From JAWRCU01 sp033542235 (GTDB lineage: Bacteria > Pseudomonadota > Alphaproteobacteria > Rhizobiales > Rhizobiaceae): 64,000 nucleotides of DNA. The notes beneath the pieces were generated by a model. That model ran no database searches and was not told the DNA's origin. It was given only the letters and a program-made list of their open reading frames with translations. The number at the start of each line of letters is the position of its first letter. Positions within the stretch are counted from its first letter, which is position 1. Shown here piece after piece: positions 26,071 to 34,983 of this stretch. Both the position numbers and the translations under genes were made by a program. Where the stretch lies: positions 186,001 through 250,000 of the forward strand of contig NZ_JAWRCU010000006.1 in the NCBI RefSeq assembly GCF_033542235.1. The letters are read 5' to 3'.

Positions 26071-27096
26071 ATGGCACGACAAATGATACCAGTACGTTTC
26101 GGCATCGTCTCGACCGCCAAGATCGCGCGGGACTGGGTCATTCCCGCAATGCAGGCCGTGCCGGAATGCGAGGTCGTCGCGATCACGTCGCGCGACGAGG
26201 CCAGGGCGGCGAGCGTGGCGGCCGAGTTCGGCATCTCCAAGCACTATGGATCGCTCGAGCAGATGCTCGAAGATACCGAGGTCGAGGCCGTTTACATTCC
26301 GACGCCGAACAGCAGCCATGTGGCCGAAGCCATCGCTGCCGCGCGCGCCGGGCGGCACGTCCTGTGCGAGAAGCCGATCGCGCTGACCGCCGCTGAAGCA
26401 CAGAAGCTGGTCGAGGTGCAGCGCGAGACCGGCGTTCAGATGTCGGAAGCCTTCATGGTGCGCTATCATCCGCGCTGGCTGGCCGCGCGTGAGATCGTCC
26501 GCAGCGGCAGGCTCGGCCGGGTCACGCAGATCCACGCAACCTACAGCGTGCTCAACGACAATCCCCACGACATCCGCTTCAATCCCGAACTCGGCGGCGG
26601 CGCACTCGGGGACGTCGGTGTCTATCCGATCACGGCGGCGCGATTCCTGTTCGAGGACGAGCCTTTCGCAGCCACCGCGACATTCCAGAAGCTCGATCCT
26701 GCAGGCGTCGACGTGGCGGTTTCGGGCATGCTCGAATTTCCGAACGACCGCTCGCTTCTTTTCAGCGGCGCCCTGCTGCAGGCTTGGGCGCATTGGGTCA
26801 TGGTGATCGGCACCGACGGCTGGATGGAGATACCCGTCGCCGTATGGCCGTCGGCCGAGCGCGAGTCCGTGATCCGTCTAAGGCGCCGTGTCGATCTCGA
26901 CGACACCGATGTCGAGGTGTTGACCTTTGCTCCGGCCAATCAATACGAGCATGAGGTGCGGGAGTTCGCCCGTTCGGTGCGCGGCCTCATTCCGCAGCCA
27001 TGGCCGATCGACAACGCCGTAGCTGGAATGCGCGTCCTCGATGCGATCCGCAAATCGGCGGCGACCCATTCCAGGGTCGCAGTGGAGAAGCCCTGA
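26071..27096 (+). CDS. Gfo/Idh/MocA-family NAD(P)-dependent oxidoreductase
   Basis: The 341-residue protein has an N-terminal Rossmann domain (RFGIVSTAKIARDWVIPAM, with the second glycine of the usual GxGxxG replaced) and the family lysine motif CEKPIAL at about 108-114. A C-terminal alpha/beta domain follows, with GGGALGDVGVYPI carrying the catalytic-region Asp. Members oxidise sugars, polyols, inositol or amino-sugar derivatives, or reduce imines. Its promoter has a full-consensus TTGNATNCAA site, so it likely belongs to the regulon of the FCD regulator at 31376-32056 although it is on the opposite strand from most members. GGAG lies seven bases before the ATG at 26071. Confidence 0.9.
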   Translation: MARQMIPVRFGIVSTAKIARDWVIPAMQAVPECEVVAITSRDEARAASVAAEFGISKHYGSLEQMLEDTEVEAVYIPTPNSSHVAEAIAAARAGRHVLCEKPIALTAAEAQKLVEVQRETGVQMSEAFMVRYHPRWLAAREIVRSGRLGRVTQIHATYSVLNDNPHDIRFNPELGGGALGDVGVYPITAARFLFEDEPFAATATFQKLDPAGVDVAVSGMLEFPNDRSLLFSGALLQAWAHWVMVIGTDGWMEIPVAVWPSAERESVIRLRRRVDLDDTDVEVLTFAPANQYEHEVREFARSVRGLIPQPWPIDNAVAGMRVLDAIRKSAATHSRVAVEKP

Positions 27097-27165
27097 CGAC
27101 GACCAGGCGCGGCTAAGTCTTGGGCACGGTAGCCGAAGAGCCGGCTATCGTTTCGTGCCTTCGCT

Positions 27166-27278
27166 TAGAGCGGTTCAGCTTTGATAGAAACGCGACTGTT
27201 CCGACTACGACCCGCTTCAGCTATTTGTTTTTACGCAATTCCAGACGGAAAACCGCTAGGCATTTTCCTGGAATTACT
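27166..27278. repeat. RIME-like intergenic repeat, copy 1
   Basis: The stretch beginning AGAGCGGTTCAGCTT-TGATAGAA and ending with ...CGCAATTCCAGACGGAAAACCGCTAGGCATTTTCCTGGAATTAC matches, with small differences, the reverse complement of 45010-45109. It lies between two converging genes, the common position for such rhizobial palindromic elements, and can fold because its ends are partly complementary. Confidence 0.6.
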
Positions 27279-27287
27279 TAGCCGCGC

Positions 27288-28394
27288 TCAAGACGGCTTG
27301 AGGAAGATCACGTCGTCGGCCGACCAGTAAAGCGTCGCTGCGTCGCCGACGTCGGGCAGTTTCCTGACTTGGCTGTTCTGGATCTGAACCCTTACCCGTT
27401 CGCCGCTCTCGGTCCGCACCGTGTAGAAGCTTCGACTTCCCATGAAGACCCAATCCTCTATTGTCACGGCTGCAGATTGTGCCAGCCCGGGCCCTGGCGA
27501 GAATGCGAAAGCCTCCGGCCGGATCGACACGACGAGACGGTCGCTCTTTCCAAAACCGCCGAGACGGCTGCCGCCAGCGACGCTGGTGGCAAAGCTTGCG
27601 AAGCTCGCTTTTGCCGTCGTCAATCCCGGCGAAACGCTCTCGACCTCGGCGTCGAACAGGTTGGTCTCGCCGAGGAATTTCGCGGCAAACAGCGACGCCG
27701 GCCGCGAATACATCTCTTTCGGGGGCGCGATCTGCGCGATCCGTCCCTTCTCCATCAGGACGATCCGGTCCGACAGGATCATGGCCTCATCCTGATCATG
27801 CGTTACATAGATGAAGGTCGAGCCCGTCGCGGCGTGGATGCGCTTCATCTCGACCAGCATATGCTGCCTGATCTTAAGGTCGAGCGCCGCGAGCGGCTCG
27901 TCGAGCAGAAGCACCTTCGGCTCGTTGACCAGCGCCCGGGCGAGCGCGACACGCTGGCTCTGCCCGCCGCTCAGTTCCGTGATGCTGCGACCGGCGAGTG
28001 CCTCGAGCTGGACGATGGCCAGCATGCGCTCGACGCGCTTCCTGACCTCCGCCGCGGGCACGCCGCGCACGCGCAGGCCGAAAGCGACATTGTCGAAGAC
28101 GTCGAGATGGGGAAACAGCGCATAGCGCTGGAACACCATGTTGACGGGCCGCTTCTCCGGCGGCTGTCCGGCACAGTCCTTGCCGTCGATGCTGATGGTT
28201 CCGACGCTCGGTGTATCGAAGCCGGCGATCAGGCGCATGAGCGTCGTCTTGCCGCAACCGCTCGGACCGAGCAGCGTGACGATTTCGCCGACGCCAACCG
28301 ACAGGTTAATATCCGACAGTGCCTGGAAGGCCCCGAAGGATTTCCCGACGCCGACGGCTTCAATGACGGGCAAGGCAGGCATCTCGAATTTCAT
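27288..28394 (-). CDS. Spermidine/putrescine-type ABC transporter ATPase (PotA-like)
   Basis: The 368-residue ATPase has Walker A GPSGCGKTTLMR, signature ELSGGQSQRVALARAL, Walker B VLLLDEPLAALDLKIR, H-loop YVTHDQDEA, and a C-terminal TOBE-like domain (~280-368), as in PotA/FbpC importers. The ATG at 28394 overlaps the stop of the upstream permease (ATGA), so they are translationally coupled. It energises import by the two permeases and the TAT-exported binding protein encoded upstream. Substrates of this class include polyamines, 2-aminoethylphosphonate, GABA and other cationic or amino compounds. Confidence 0.93.
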   Translation of the reverse strand: MKFEMPALPVIEAVGVGKSFGAFQALSDINLSVGVGEIVTLLGPSGCGKTTLMRLIAGFDTPSVGTISIDGKDCAGQPPEKRPVNMVFQRYALFPHLDVFDNVAFGLRVRGVPAAEVRKRVERMLAIVQLEALAGRSITELSGGQSQRVALARALVNEPKVLLLDEPLAALDLKIRQHMLVEMKRIHAATGSTFIYVTHDQDEAMILSDRIVLMEKGRIAQIAPPKEMYSRPASLFAAKFLGETNLFDAEVESVSPGLTTAKASFASFATSVAGGSRLGGFGKSDRLVVSIRPEAFAFSPGPGLAQSAAVTIEDWVFMGSRSFYTVRTESGERVRVQIQNSQVRKLPDVGDAATLYWSADDVIFLKPS

Positions 28395-29179
28395 GTGGGT
28401 GTCCGGGCAGCGAGTGCCGTTTTGCGCTTCAGATGTCCGATCGCCCAGGCGAGGCACAGAACGATGACGGAGAAGACGAGCGCCAAAGTGGAGATGGCGT
28501 TGATCAACGGGGTCACCGTCCGCCGCATCATCGACCAGATATACATGGGCAATGTGGTCTCGGTTCCGGCGACGAAGACGGTGACGATGAACTCGTCGAA
28601 GGAAACGGCGAACGCCAGGATGGCGGAGGCAAGAAGCGTCGGCATGATCAGCGGCAGGGTCACCTTGCGGAAAACCTGGAACTGATTGGCGCCGAGGTCG
28701 CGCGCTGCCTCCTCCAGCGAAGGATCGAACAGCGTCAGCCGCGCCCGCATGGTCAGAATGAGCACAGGCAGGGCTATCACCACATGGCCGACGATGATGG
28801 TCATCGTGGACAGTTGGATGCCGGTTTGCGCGAAAAGCACGAGCAGCGATACACCGACGAACAGCCCGGGCAGCGCGATCGGAGTCAGCCAGAGGATTTC
28901 CAGCACGGCCCGGGTGCGCCGGTCAACCCGCAGCCAGGCGAGCGCCGCGGCGGCGCCAAGCACGAGGCAGATGACAGCCGTTGCAAAGGCGATGATTAGG
29001 CTTTTCAGAAGGGCATTGCCAAGCTGGGCGTTGCCGAGCAGTTCGGCATACCAACGCAGGCTGAACCCCTGGTAGGGGAACGAGAGAGCCGGCGAGGCGT
29101 GGAATGAGAACAGAATGATGATCGCGATCGGCGCGATCAGGAAGCAGAGAATCAGCCAAACAGCTAGCCTGAGAATCAT
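28391..29179 (-). CDS. Pot-type ABC transporter permease (PotC-like)
   Basis: The 262-residue membrane protein begins MILRLAVWLILCFLIAPIAI and has about six spans with the loop EEAARDLGANQFQVFRKVTLPLIMPTLLAS that couples to the ATPase. Its ATG at 29179 overlaps the stop of the first permease, so the usual PotB-PotC order is kept. An open frame running far upstream is spurious. Confidence 0.93.
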   Translation of the reverse strand: MILRLAVWLILCFLIAPIAIIILFSFHASPALSFPYQGFSLRWYAELLGNAQLGNALLKSLIIAFATAVICLVLGAAAALAWLRVDRRTRAVLEILWLTPIALPGLFVGVSLLVLFAQTGIQLSTMTIIVGHVVIALPVLILTMRARLTLFDPSLEEAARDLGANQFQVFRKVTLPLIMPTLLASAILAFAVSFDEFIVTVFVAGTETTLPMYIWSMMRRTVTPLINAISTLALVFSVIVLCLAWAIGHLKRKTALAARTPT

Positions 29180-30060
29180 GCTGCGGAGACCCTGCGGTTT
29201 TGTCGTTTGCGGGCAGGCAGCAAGCCGGTTGCCCGGCCTGCAACGATGATTACGGCGTAGAGGACGCCTGAGATGACGAACATGATAAAGGCCTGTGCGG
29301 CGCCGAGCGGCCAGTTGCCAGTCTTGCGGAACTGGTCCGCGATCAGGAGGCCGGTCGTCTGGCCCGAGGAACCGCCGAGCATCTGCGGTGTGACATAGTC
29401 GCCGGCGACGAGAATGAATGTGAGGATGAATGCACTCACCAGCCCGTTGACTGCATTGGGAGCAATGACCTTGAAGAAGGCGCCGAGCGGCGAGGTGCCG
29501 AGGTCGCGAGAGGCCTCGACGAGCTCGGGCTTGATATCGCGCAGGGAGGAAACGACCATCAGGATGCAAAGCGGCAGGTAAACGTGGATCAACGTGATCG
29601 CGACGGCGAACCTGTTGAACAGGAAAGCCTCGATTGGCGCGTCGATCAGGCCGAGCTGCAACAGGATTGTGTTGAGGACTCCGCTAGTGCCGAGCAGCGT
29701 CCGCCAGGCATAGATGCGCACCAGATAGCTCGAAAACCAGGTTATCAGGATGAGGTAGAGAATAGCCTGCGAACGGCTGACGTAAGTCAGGTAATAGGCG
29801 ACCGGTATCGCCAGCATGAGGGTCGCGGCGGCCGTCACCAGACCGATGACGATAGCATTGACCGTAACACGCCAGAACAGCGGTGACGTTAAGGAATTCA
29901 GAAAATTGGAGACGACGAAGTCCGGAACGATCCTATAGGACGCCGCCGTCCAGAAGCTGTAGACGAACAGAATCGCGGTCGGCACCACGAAGAATGCCAG
30001 CATGTAGAGGGCTGCCGGCGCCGCCAGCAGCCTTCCGGTCATCTCGTTGGAAAGTCTCAC
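29176..30060 (-). CDS. Pot-type ABC transporter permease (PotB-like)
   Basis: The 294-residue membrane protein has about six spans and the EAA-like loop VEASRDLGTSPLGAFFKVIAPNAVNG. It forms the translocation pore with the downstream permease. It lies 41 bases after the binding-protein gene in the same operon. The very N-terminus (MRLSNEMTGRLLAAPAALYML) contains a possible internal start, but the first ATG is acceptable. Confidence 0.92.
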   Translation of the reverse strand: MRLSNEMTGRLLAAPAALYMLAFFVVPTAILFVYSFWTAASYRIVPDFVVSNFLNSLTSPLFWRVTVNAIVIGLVTAAATLMLAIPVAYYLTYVSRSQAILYLILITWFSSYLVRIYAWRTLLGTSGVLNTILLQLGLIDAPIEAFLFNRFAVAITLIHVYLPLCILMVVSSLRDIKPELVEASRDLGTSPLGAFFKVIAPNAVNGLVSAFILTFILVAGDYVTPQMLGGSSGQTTGLLIADQFRKTGNWPLGAAQAFIMFVISGVLYAVIIVAGRATGLLPARKRQNRRVSAA

Positions 30061-30101
30061 GACATGCTCCCATATGCGCCGGCCGGCGCATCATGCCTTT
30101 T

Positions 30102-31241
30102 TTACATCCCGGCCTTGAATTCCTGCCATGCAGCGACCCAATCGTCATAGGTCGCATGAGTGTCCGACGCACGCGGCGGGATACCTGGTAGACCCGAGGC
30201 AAAGATCTTGTCGATCGCAGAATAGTCGATGCGTGCGCGCGACTTCTCGTCGAGCAGTTCGACCGCCTTTTTGGAAACAGGCGCCTGCACCACGGCCATC
30301 GCCACTTCGGCCTGGACCTTCGGGTCCAGCGACTGGTTGATGAAGGCATTGGCGGCTTCGATATTGTCCGCTGAGATCGGAATGAACCAGGCATCAACCC
30401 ACAACACCGGACCTTCTTCGGGCAGCGCCATCTCAATCTTCACATTCTGCTGCTCGGCCTGGATCAGGATAGAAGGATCGGCGCAAAGCGCCGCGACGAC
30501 CTCGCCCGACACCATGAGGTTCAACAACTCGCCCTGGTTCAGCGCGATCACGCGCGCCTGATCGCGGTATTTGGCGAATTCGGTGAATGCTTGGGTCAGC
30601 TCTTCCTTGGTGAGCAGAGGATATTTGGCGCCGAGACCGGCGACACGAGCGGCCACCGGCCAGGAGCTGACCGTATCATCCATGATCGCGATTTTGCCCT
30701 TCAGCGCCGGATCGAGCAGGTCCTTATAGGACTTCGGTGTCGCCAGCTTGTCCTTGTTGTAGAGGAGCGTGTTGAAGCCCCAGACATAGGGCGAGCCCCA
30801 CAGCTTGCCGTCTGCGAACCAAGTCGGCTGGTCGTAGAACTGCGCAAACAGATTGTCCGCATTGTAGTTGGGAACCTGGGCCACATCGATCGGCGTTACG
30901 ATCTTCATCTCGCGGATATAGAGATCCGCATAGGCCTGGTTGTACTCGGCGAGATCGATTGGAGGCGGGTTGCCGGCCACGAACTTCGCCTGAACGTCAT
31001 CCTGGTTGGCAATCGACGTAGCCTCTATGCTGATGCCGTTGGCGGCCTTCCAGTCGGTGAGCTGGGCGTTAAGGTCGTAGCCCTCCCACGCCATCACCTG
31101 AAGCTCACCGGTCGGCGCCGCCTGTGCCCATGAGGACATCCTCACCAAAGTCGCGCCGGCCGTCATGCCGGCCAGGCCAGCCAGTGCCGCACGACGGCTT
31201 ATGGGGGTCGCCAAACCCTTCCTGCCGATTCCGTCAAACAT
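30102..31241 (-). CDS. Pot-type ABC transporter substrate-binding protein with TAT signal
   Basis: The product (379 residues) has a twin-arginine signal peptide: SRRAALAGLAGMTAGA with the RR pair at about 17-18, ending near WAQAAP. The mature part is a type II binding protein of the PotD/PotF group (ELQVMAWEGYD.NAQLTDW). The ATG at 31241 has GAGGGA upstream. A longer frame begins at 31307 but would be translated through the operator and promoter, so it is rejected. It is the first gene of the importer operon and is preceded by TTGNATNCAA site 2. Confidence 0.92.
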   Translation of the reverse strand: MFDGIGRKGLATPISRRAALAGLAGMTAGATLVRMSSWAQAAPTGELQVMAWEGYDLNAQLTDWKAANGISIEATSIANQDDVQAKFVAGNPPPIDLAEYNQAYADLYIREMKIVTPIDVAQVPNYNADNLFAQFYDQPTWFADGKLWGSPYVWGFNTLLYNKDKLATPKSYKDLLDPALKGKIAIMDDTVSSWPVAARVAGLGAKYPLLTKEELTQAFTEFAKYRDQARVIALNQGELLNLMVSGEVVAALCADPSILIQAEQQNVKIEMALPEEGPVLWVDAWFIPISADNIEAANAFINQSLDPKVQAEVAMAVVQAPVSKKAVELLDEKSRARIDYSAIDKIFASGLPGIPPRASDTHATYDDWVAAWQEFKAGM

Positions 31242-31280
31242 GATGGTTCCCTCTTTTATCGTCAGATTGACTATGGGATA

Positions 31281-31290
31281 TTGGATACAG
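31281..31290. promoter_or_regulatory. TTGNATNCAA operator, site 2 (before the Pot-type importer operon)
   Basis: TTGGATACAG matches nine of ten consensus positions. On the minus strand a TTGACT box lies at 31302-31307 and the site falls in the spacer/-10 region, 40 bases before the binding-protein start. Confidence 0.6.
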
Positions 31291-31375
31291 TTTTGACGGA
31301 GAGTCAAGGGCGCGTCGCCGCAAAGAGCGTCTCGATTATCGCTTGCGTTTTATGGACTGCGGCCGGACAGGCTGC

Positions 31376-32056
31376 CTACGCCAGGCTTCCGCTGGCCTTC
31401 AGCTGGCTGACGATTTCATCGGCGGCGTCGGCGACGTGCTTCTTGAGCAGCTTCGACGTTTTCACGATGTCGCGGGAACGATAGGCTTCGAATATCTCGC
31501 GATGCTCGTGCAGTGCCTTGGTCTGAGCCTTGAGCGGTTCTATCTGCAGGCGCAGATAGCGGTCTGCGGAGTTATAGAGCGTCTGCACCACCGCCAGCGA
31601 TCGCGGACGCATCGACGGCGACAGGAGCGCTGTATGAAAAGCCCAGTTGAGGCGGCTGAGTTCCTTTGGATCGCCCCTCGGAACGGCATCCTCATATTGC
31701 TGTAAGGCCCGCCCAGCATTCACGATGTCCTCATCCGACATGCGCGCCATCGCCTTGCGGACGAGGAATGGCTCCAGCAGCAGGCGGGCGTCGAACAGGT
31801 CGATGGCGTCCTCGGCGGACAGATCCGACACCACCGCGCCGCGATGCGTGCGGATCACGACCAGCCCATCAGCCTCGAGCTGCAGGAGGGCCTCGCGGAC
31901 CGGTATGCGGCTGACGCCGAGCTCGACCGCAATCGCCTCCTGGCGTATCTGATGCCCGCCGGGATATTCGCCAGCGATGATCTTGGAGGCGATGTAGTCA
32001 GCCACCATCGCTGTGACGGTCTGCCGTTGCAGTAGTGGCTTGGGCTGGGACGACAT
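31376..32056 (-). CDS. GntR-family regulator with FCD domain
   Basis: The 226-residue protein has an N-terminal winged helix (AMVADYIASKIIAGEYPGGHQIRQEAIAVELGVSRIPVREALLQLEADGLVVIRTHRGAVV) and a C-terminal all-helical FCD ligand domain (~85-220) with the metal-binding region around D.RLLLEPFLVRKA and the His in FHTALLSP. FCD regulators respond to small organic acids and usually repress degradation genes. ATG at 32056 is preferred to a TTG at 32071. A promoter TTGGAT-N17-TAAGAT precedes it, with the -35 inside a TTGNATNCAA palindrome, so autoregulation is likely. It is the obvious controller of the six sites in this region. Confidence 0.92.
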   Translation of the reverse strand: MSSQPKPLLQRQTVTAMVADYIASKIIAGEYPGGHQIRQEAIAVELGVSRIPVREALLQLEADGLVVIRTHRGAVVSDLSAEDAIDLFDARLLLEPFLVRKAMARMSDEDIVNAGRALQQYEDAVPRGDPKELSRLNWAFHTALLSPSMRPRSLAVVQTLYNSADRYLRLQIEPLKAQTKALHEHREIFEAYRSRDIVKTSKLLKKHVADAADEIVSQLKASGSLA

Positions 32057-32109
32057 TATCGAGGCTTCCAATCGGTTGGATTAAATGCCTGATCTTACAC
32101 AAACAATAT

Positions 32110-32119
32110 ATTGCATCCA
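32110..32119. promoter_or_regulatory. TTGNATNCAA operator, site 3 (before the FCD regulator gene)
   Basis: TTGCATCCAA fits the palindrome fully. On the minus strand it contains the -35 box TTGGAT of a promoter whose -10 is TAAGAT after a 17-base spacer, so bound protein would block RNA polymerase. Confidence 0.65.
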
Positions 32120-32136
32120 ACTGACTGCAGCCGAGT

Positions 32137-33774
32137 TTACACACGATCTGCATAGTCCATCGGCTCAGGCGGGAGCGGAGCGCGGCCGCGCACCCTGTCG
32201 ACCAGCTTCTCAGCCAGCATGATCGTCGGGCAATGCAGATTGCCGCTCGTTATGCGCGGCATGACAGAGGCGTCGATCACACGCAGGCCTTCAGTCTCAT
32301 GCACTTTGCCATCGGTATCGACAACCGACATATCGTCCACGCCCATTCGGCATGAGGAGCATGGGTGGTACTGCGTGCCCATGTTCTCTTTCAGCCAGGG
32401 CAGCACCTCCGAATCCGGCTTCTTGCGCAGCCCGGGCATCAGCGCTTCGCCGCGCATGCCGTCCCATGCCCTTTGCTGGATGATCTCGTCGGTGCGCCTG
32501 ACGCCGTCCATCAGATCGCGCTGGTCCTCCGGGTGGGCGAGATAGTTGGATATAATGCGCGGGTGTCTGGTGGGGTCCGCCGACTCCAGCGTCACCGAGC
32601 CGCGGCTGCGCGGCCGCATAAGGCAGGTCTGGTATTGGAAACCCTCCTCGATGTTGACCTTGCCATGCATCAGCTCACCCAGCATCGGCAGGAACTCATG
32701 CTGGATGTTGGCGTAGTCGGCCTTCTCGCTGCTCCTGAAGAAGGTCCCGACCTCCCAGAGATTGGTCGCGCCGAGTCCGCTCCGCAGAAACAGCCATTGC
32801 GCGCCGATGAGGCCCATCTTGAAGAAATTGAGATCGACGGCAGGCGAGACGCCAGGGCGAGACGCGCGATAGCGCACCGATACCGCGACGTGATCGACGA
32901 GTCCTTTGCCGACGCCCCGTACTTCCACGACCGGCTTGATACCCAGCGGCTCCAGCTCTTCGGCCGGGCCAACGCCGGACAGGAGCAGCAGCTGCGGCGA
33001 GTTGAAGGCACCGCCGCACAGGATGACCTCGCGCGACGCTTCGGCCTTCCTGATCTCGCCGCCGACCTCGTAGGTCACGCCAACGGCACGCTTGCCGCTG
33101 AAATCCACGCGACGAACCAGCGCGTCGAGCTGCAGCCGGACATTGCCTTTGCGCAGGGCCGGTCGCAGATAAGCGCGCCCGCCGCTCGCCCGCACGCCTC
33201 GGTCGATGTTGGCCTGGTAGATGTGCACACCCTCCTGTCGGAAAGCGTTGTAATCCTCAGTCAGGGGCAGTCCGAATTGCTGGCCTGCCTCCAGATAGGC
33301 CTGGAAGACGGGAAGATCGGCCTTCAGGCTGGTGATCGCGATGGGTCCGCTGCCGCCACGGTAGGCGTTCGCGCCCTTGTCGTAGCTTTCGAGTTTCTTG
33401 AAGTAGGGCAGGCAGTGCGCGTACGACCAGTCGGGAAGGCCGTCCTCGGCCCAGCCGTCGAAATCCCTGGGATTGCCGCGAACATAGACCATGCCGTTGA
33501 GCGAGCCCGACCCTCCAAGCATCTTGCCGCGGACGTGGGTGATCATGCGTCCGTCGAGGGCCGCTTCAGGCCCGGTTTCGAATGTCCAAGTACGGCGGCT
33601 GTCGGTCAGCGGATAGGACAACGCCGCCGGCATGCGCACATAGATCGAATTGTCGCTCGGACCTGCCTCCAGCACCAGAACTCTGACGCCTTTGTCTTCG
33701 CCGAGCCTTGCGGCGACGACCGAGCCCGCCGCCCCCGAGCCGACAACGATATAGTCGTACGTGTTTGTCGCCAT
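32137..33774 (-). CDS. GMC-family FAD-dependent oxidoreductase (choline/alcohol dehydrogenase type)
   Basis: The 545-residue enzyme has the N-terminal FAD-binding motif YIVVGSGAAGSVVAARLGE, followed by LVLEAG, the GMC signature near GKMLGGSGSLNGMVYVRGNP and a C-terminal catalytic region with QYHPCSSCRMG and the family His in SGNLHCPT. GMC enzymes oxidise primary alcohols (choline, polyethylene glycol, sugars) to aldehydes, passing electrons to quinone or oxygen. An alcohol oxidation would pair with the aldehyde dehydrogenase at 42171-43628. It is on the same strand as the regulator downstream and the DapA-like gene upstream; its own upstream 170 bases show no TTGNATNCAA site, so it may be read from the dapA-like promoter. 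Confidence 0.9.
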   Translation of the reverse strand: MATNTYDYIVVGSGAAGSVVAARLGEDKGVRVLVLEAGPSDNSIYVRMPAALSYPLTDSRRTWTFETGPEAALDGRMITHVRGKMLGGSGSLNGMVYVRGNPRDFDGWAEDGLPDWSYAHCLPYFKKLESYDKGANAYRGGSGPIAITSLKADLPVFQAYLEAGQQFGLPLTEDYNAFRQEGVHIYQANIDRGVRASGGRAYLRPALRKGNVRLQLDALVRRVDFSGKRAVGVTYEVGGEIRKAEASREVILCGGAFNSPQLLLLSGVGPAEELEPLGIKPVVEVRGVGKGLVDHVAVSVRYRASRPGVSPAVDLNFFKMGLIGAQWLFLRSGLGATNLWEVGTFFRSSEKADYANIQHEFLPMLGELMHGKVNIEEGFQYQTCLMRPRSRGSVTLESADPTRHPRIISNYLAHPEDQRDLMDGVRRTDEIIQQRAWDGMRGEALMPGLRKKPDSEVLPWLKENMGTQYHPCSSCRMGVDDMSVVDTDGKVHETEGLRVIDASVMPRITSGNLHCPTIMLAEKLVDRVRGRAPLPPEPMDYADRV

Positions 33775-33942
33775 GAAGCTTGTGGTCCTATGCGTTGATC
33801 TCGTGTTTCGTTAGCCACCGGAACGGGCAGTATCGACCTTGGAGGCGACCGATCGGGTACAGGTGCTGCATGACACCACCTGATTGGGAGGAAGCCGGCC
33901 GCGGAGGCTCATCTCCAACGGCCGGCCGATATCTGAGGGCTG

Positions 33943-34854
33943 TCAGGCGGCTGAGAGCACCTTTCCGCTTGCCAGCTGCTTGACCGTCCCCTCGATAGTC
34001 GCGATGACGCGGGTGCGCTCCTCGCCGATCAACGGCAGGCGGGGCGCCCGCGTCCATTCCGGTGCACCATAGACGATGTGCTCCGCCATCTTGATGTACT
34101 GCACGAGCTTGACGTGGGTATCGAGATGAAACGATGGGGTCATGATCCGGTAGAGCTTGCGCGCTGCCTCATAGTCGCCAGCGGCGCAGAGGTTGAAGAT
34201 GCGCACGCATTCGGCCGGCCACGCATTCGTCATTCCGGAAACCCAGCCGACCGCACCAAGCGACATGCTCTCCACGATCTGGTCATCCACGCCGCAGAAA
34301 ATCGCGAAGCGGTCGCCAAGATGGATATACATATCCGTCACCCGGCGGACGTCGCCCGTTTCTTCCTTCACCGCGACGATCGTCCGACATTCGGCGAGTT
34401 CGGCCAGGATGTCGGGCGTGACGTCGACGCCGTAGGCGATCGGATTGTTGTAGATCATGATCGGCAGGTCGCTGGCGCCCGCGATGGCTTTGTACCAGGC
34501 CGCGATCTCCCGCGGGTCGGCCTTGTAGCCAAGACTCGGAAAAACCATCAGCCCTTCCGCGCCGAAGCCCTCATAGCGCTTGGCCGCGGCGACGGCGTTC
34601 GCCGTAGAAATCTCCGCAAGCCCCGAAAGAAGCGGCACACGGCCCTGCACGGCTTCCTTTGCTGCACGCACCACCGCCTCGCGCTCCTCGGGCTGAAGCG
34701 ACGAGTTCTCGCCGAGCATGGGGAGCACGATTATTCCCGACACGCCATTGCTGATGAGGCGATCAATGCTCTGCTGTGTCTTTTCGATGTTGATCGAGCC
34801 GTCCTGATTGAGTTTGGTCGTCACCGCCGGGAAAACGCCCTTCCATGGGGACAT
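33943..34854 (-). CDS. Dihydrodipicolinate synthase/N-acetylneuraminate lyase-family (DapA-like) enzyme
   Basis: The 303-residue TIM-barrel protein has the class I aldolase features of the family: GE...L..EER near residues 45-60, Tyr in MIYNNP, and the Schiff-base Lys in VAVKEETGD. It should add or remove pyruvate, or dehydrate/deaminate a keto acid. In hydroxyproline catabolism a family member acts as pyrroline-4-hydroxy-2-carboxylate deaminase. ATG at 34854 follows a GAGAGG ribosome site; the start 30 bases upstream lacks one. TTGNATNCAA site 4 lies 37 bases upstream. Biosynthetic DapA is unlikely in this context. Confidence 0.9.
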   Translation of the reverse strand: MSPWKGVFPAVTTKLNQDGSINIEKTQQSIDRLISNGVSGIIVLPMLGENSSLQPEEREAVVRAAKEAVQGRVPLLSGLAEISTANAVAAAKRYEGFGAEGLMVFPSLGYKADPREIAAWYKAIAGASDLPIMIYNNPIAYGVDVTPDILAELAECRTIVAVKEETGDVRRVTDMYIHLGDRFAIFCGVDDQIVESMSLGAVGWVSGMTNAWPAECVRIFNLCAAGDYEAARKLYRIMTPSFHLDTHVKLVQYIKMAEHIVYGAPEWTRAPRLPLIGEERTRVIATIEGTVKQLASGKVLSAA

Positions 34855-34890
34855 AGTGTCTGCCTCTCCTAAAGCACCATTCACTGTCTA

Positions 34891-34900
34891 ATGTATCCAA
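34891..34900. promoter_or_regulatory. TTGNATNCAA operator, site 4 (before the DapA-like gene)
   Basis: ATGTATCCAA matches nine of ten positions. It lies 37 bases before the DapA-like start, within an AT-rich patch that contains -10-like words on the minus strand. Confidence 0.6.
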
Positions 34901-34983
34901 TCTTACAATATGGGCCGCATCGCGTCCAGTGCGAACCAGGTCGCACCCTGGCCGACAAAAGGCTCTTTCCGAGATCGGCTCGA

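Noticed and set aside
32545..32554. TTGGATATAA, a one-mismatch copy of the operator word
   Set aside because: It lies deep in the GMC coding sequence, far from any start, and is explained by chance; noted as background for the regulon claim.
33893..33935. GCCGGCCG...CGGCCGGC inverted repeat after the DapA-like gene as terminator
   Set aside because: The loop is long (~19 bases) and no T-run follows on the minus strand, so rho-independent termination is not supported.
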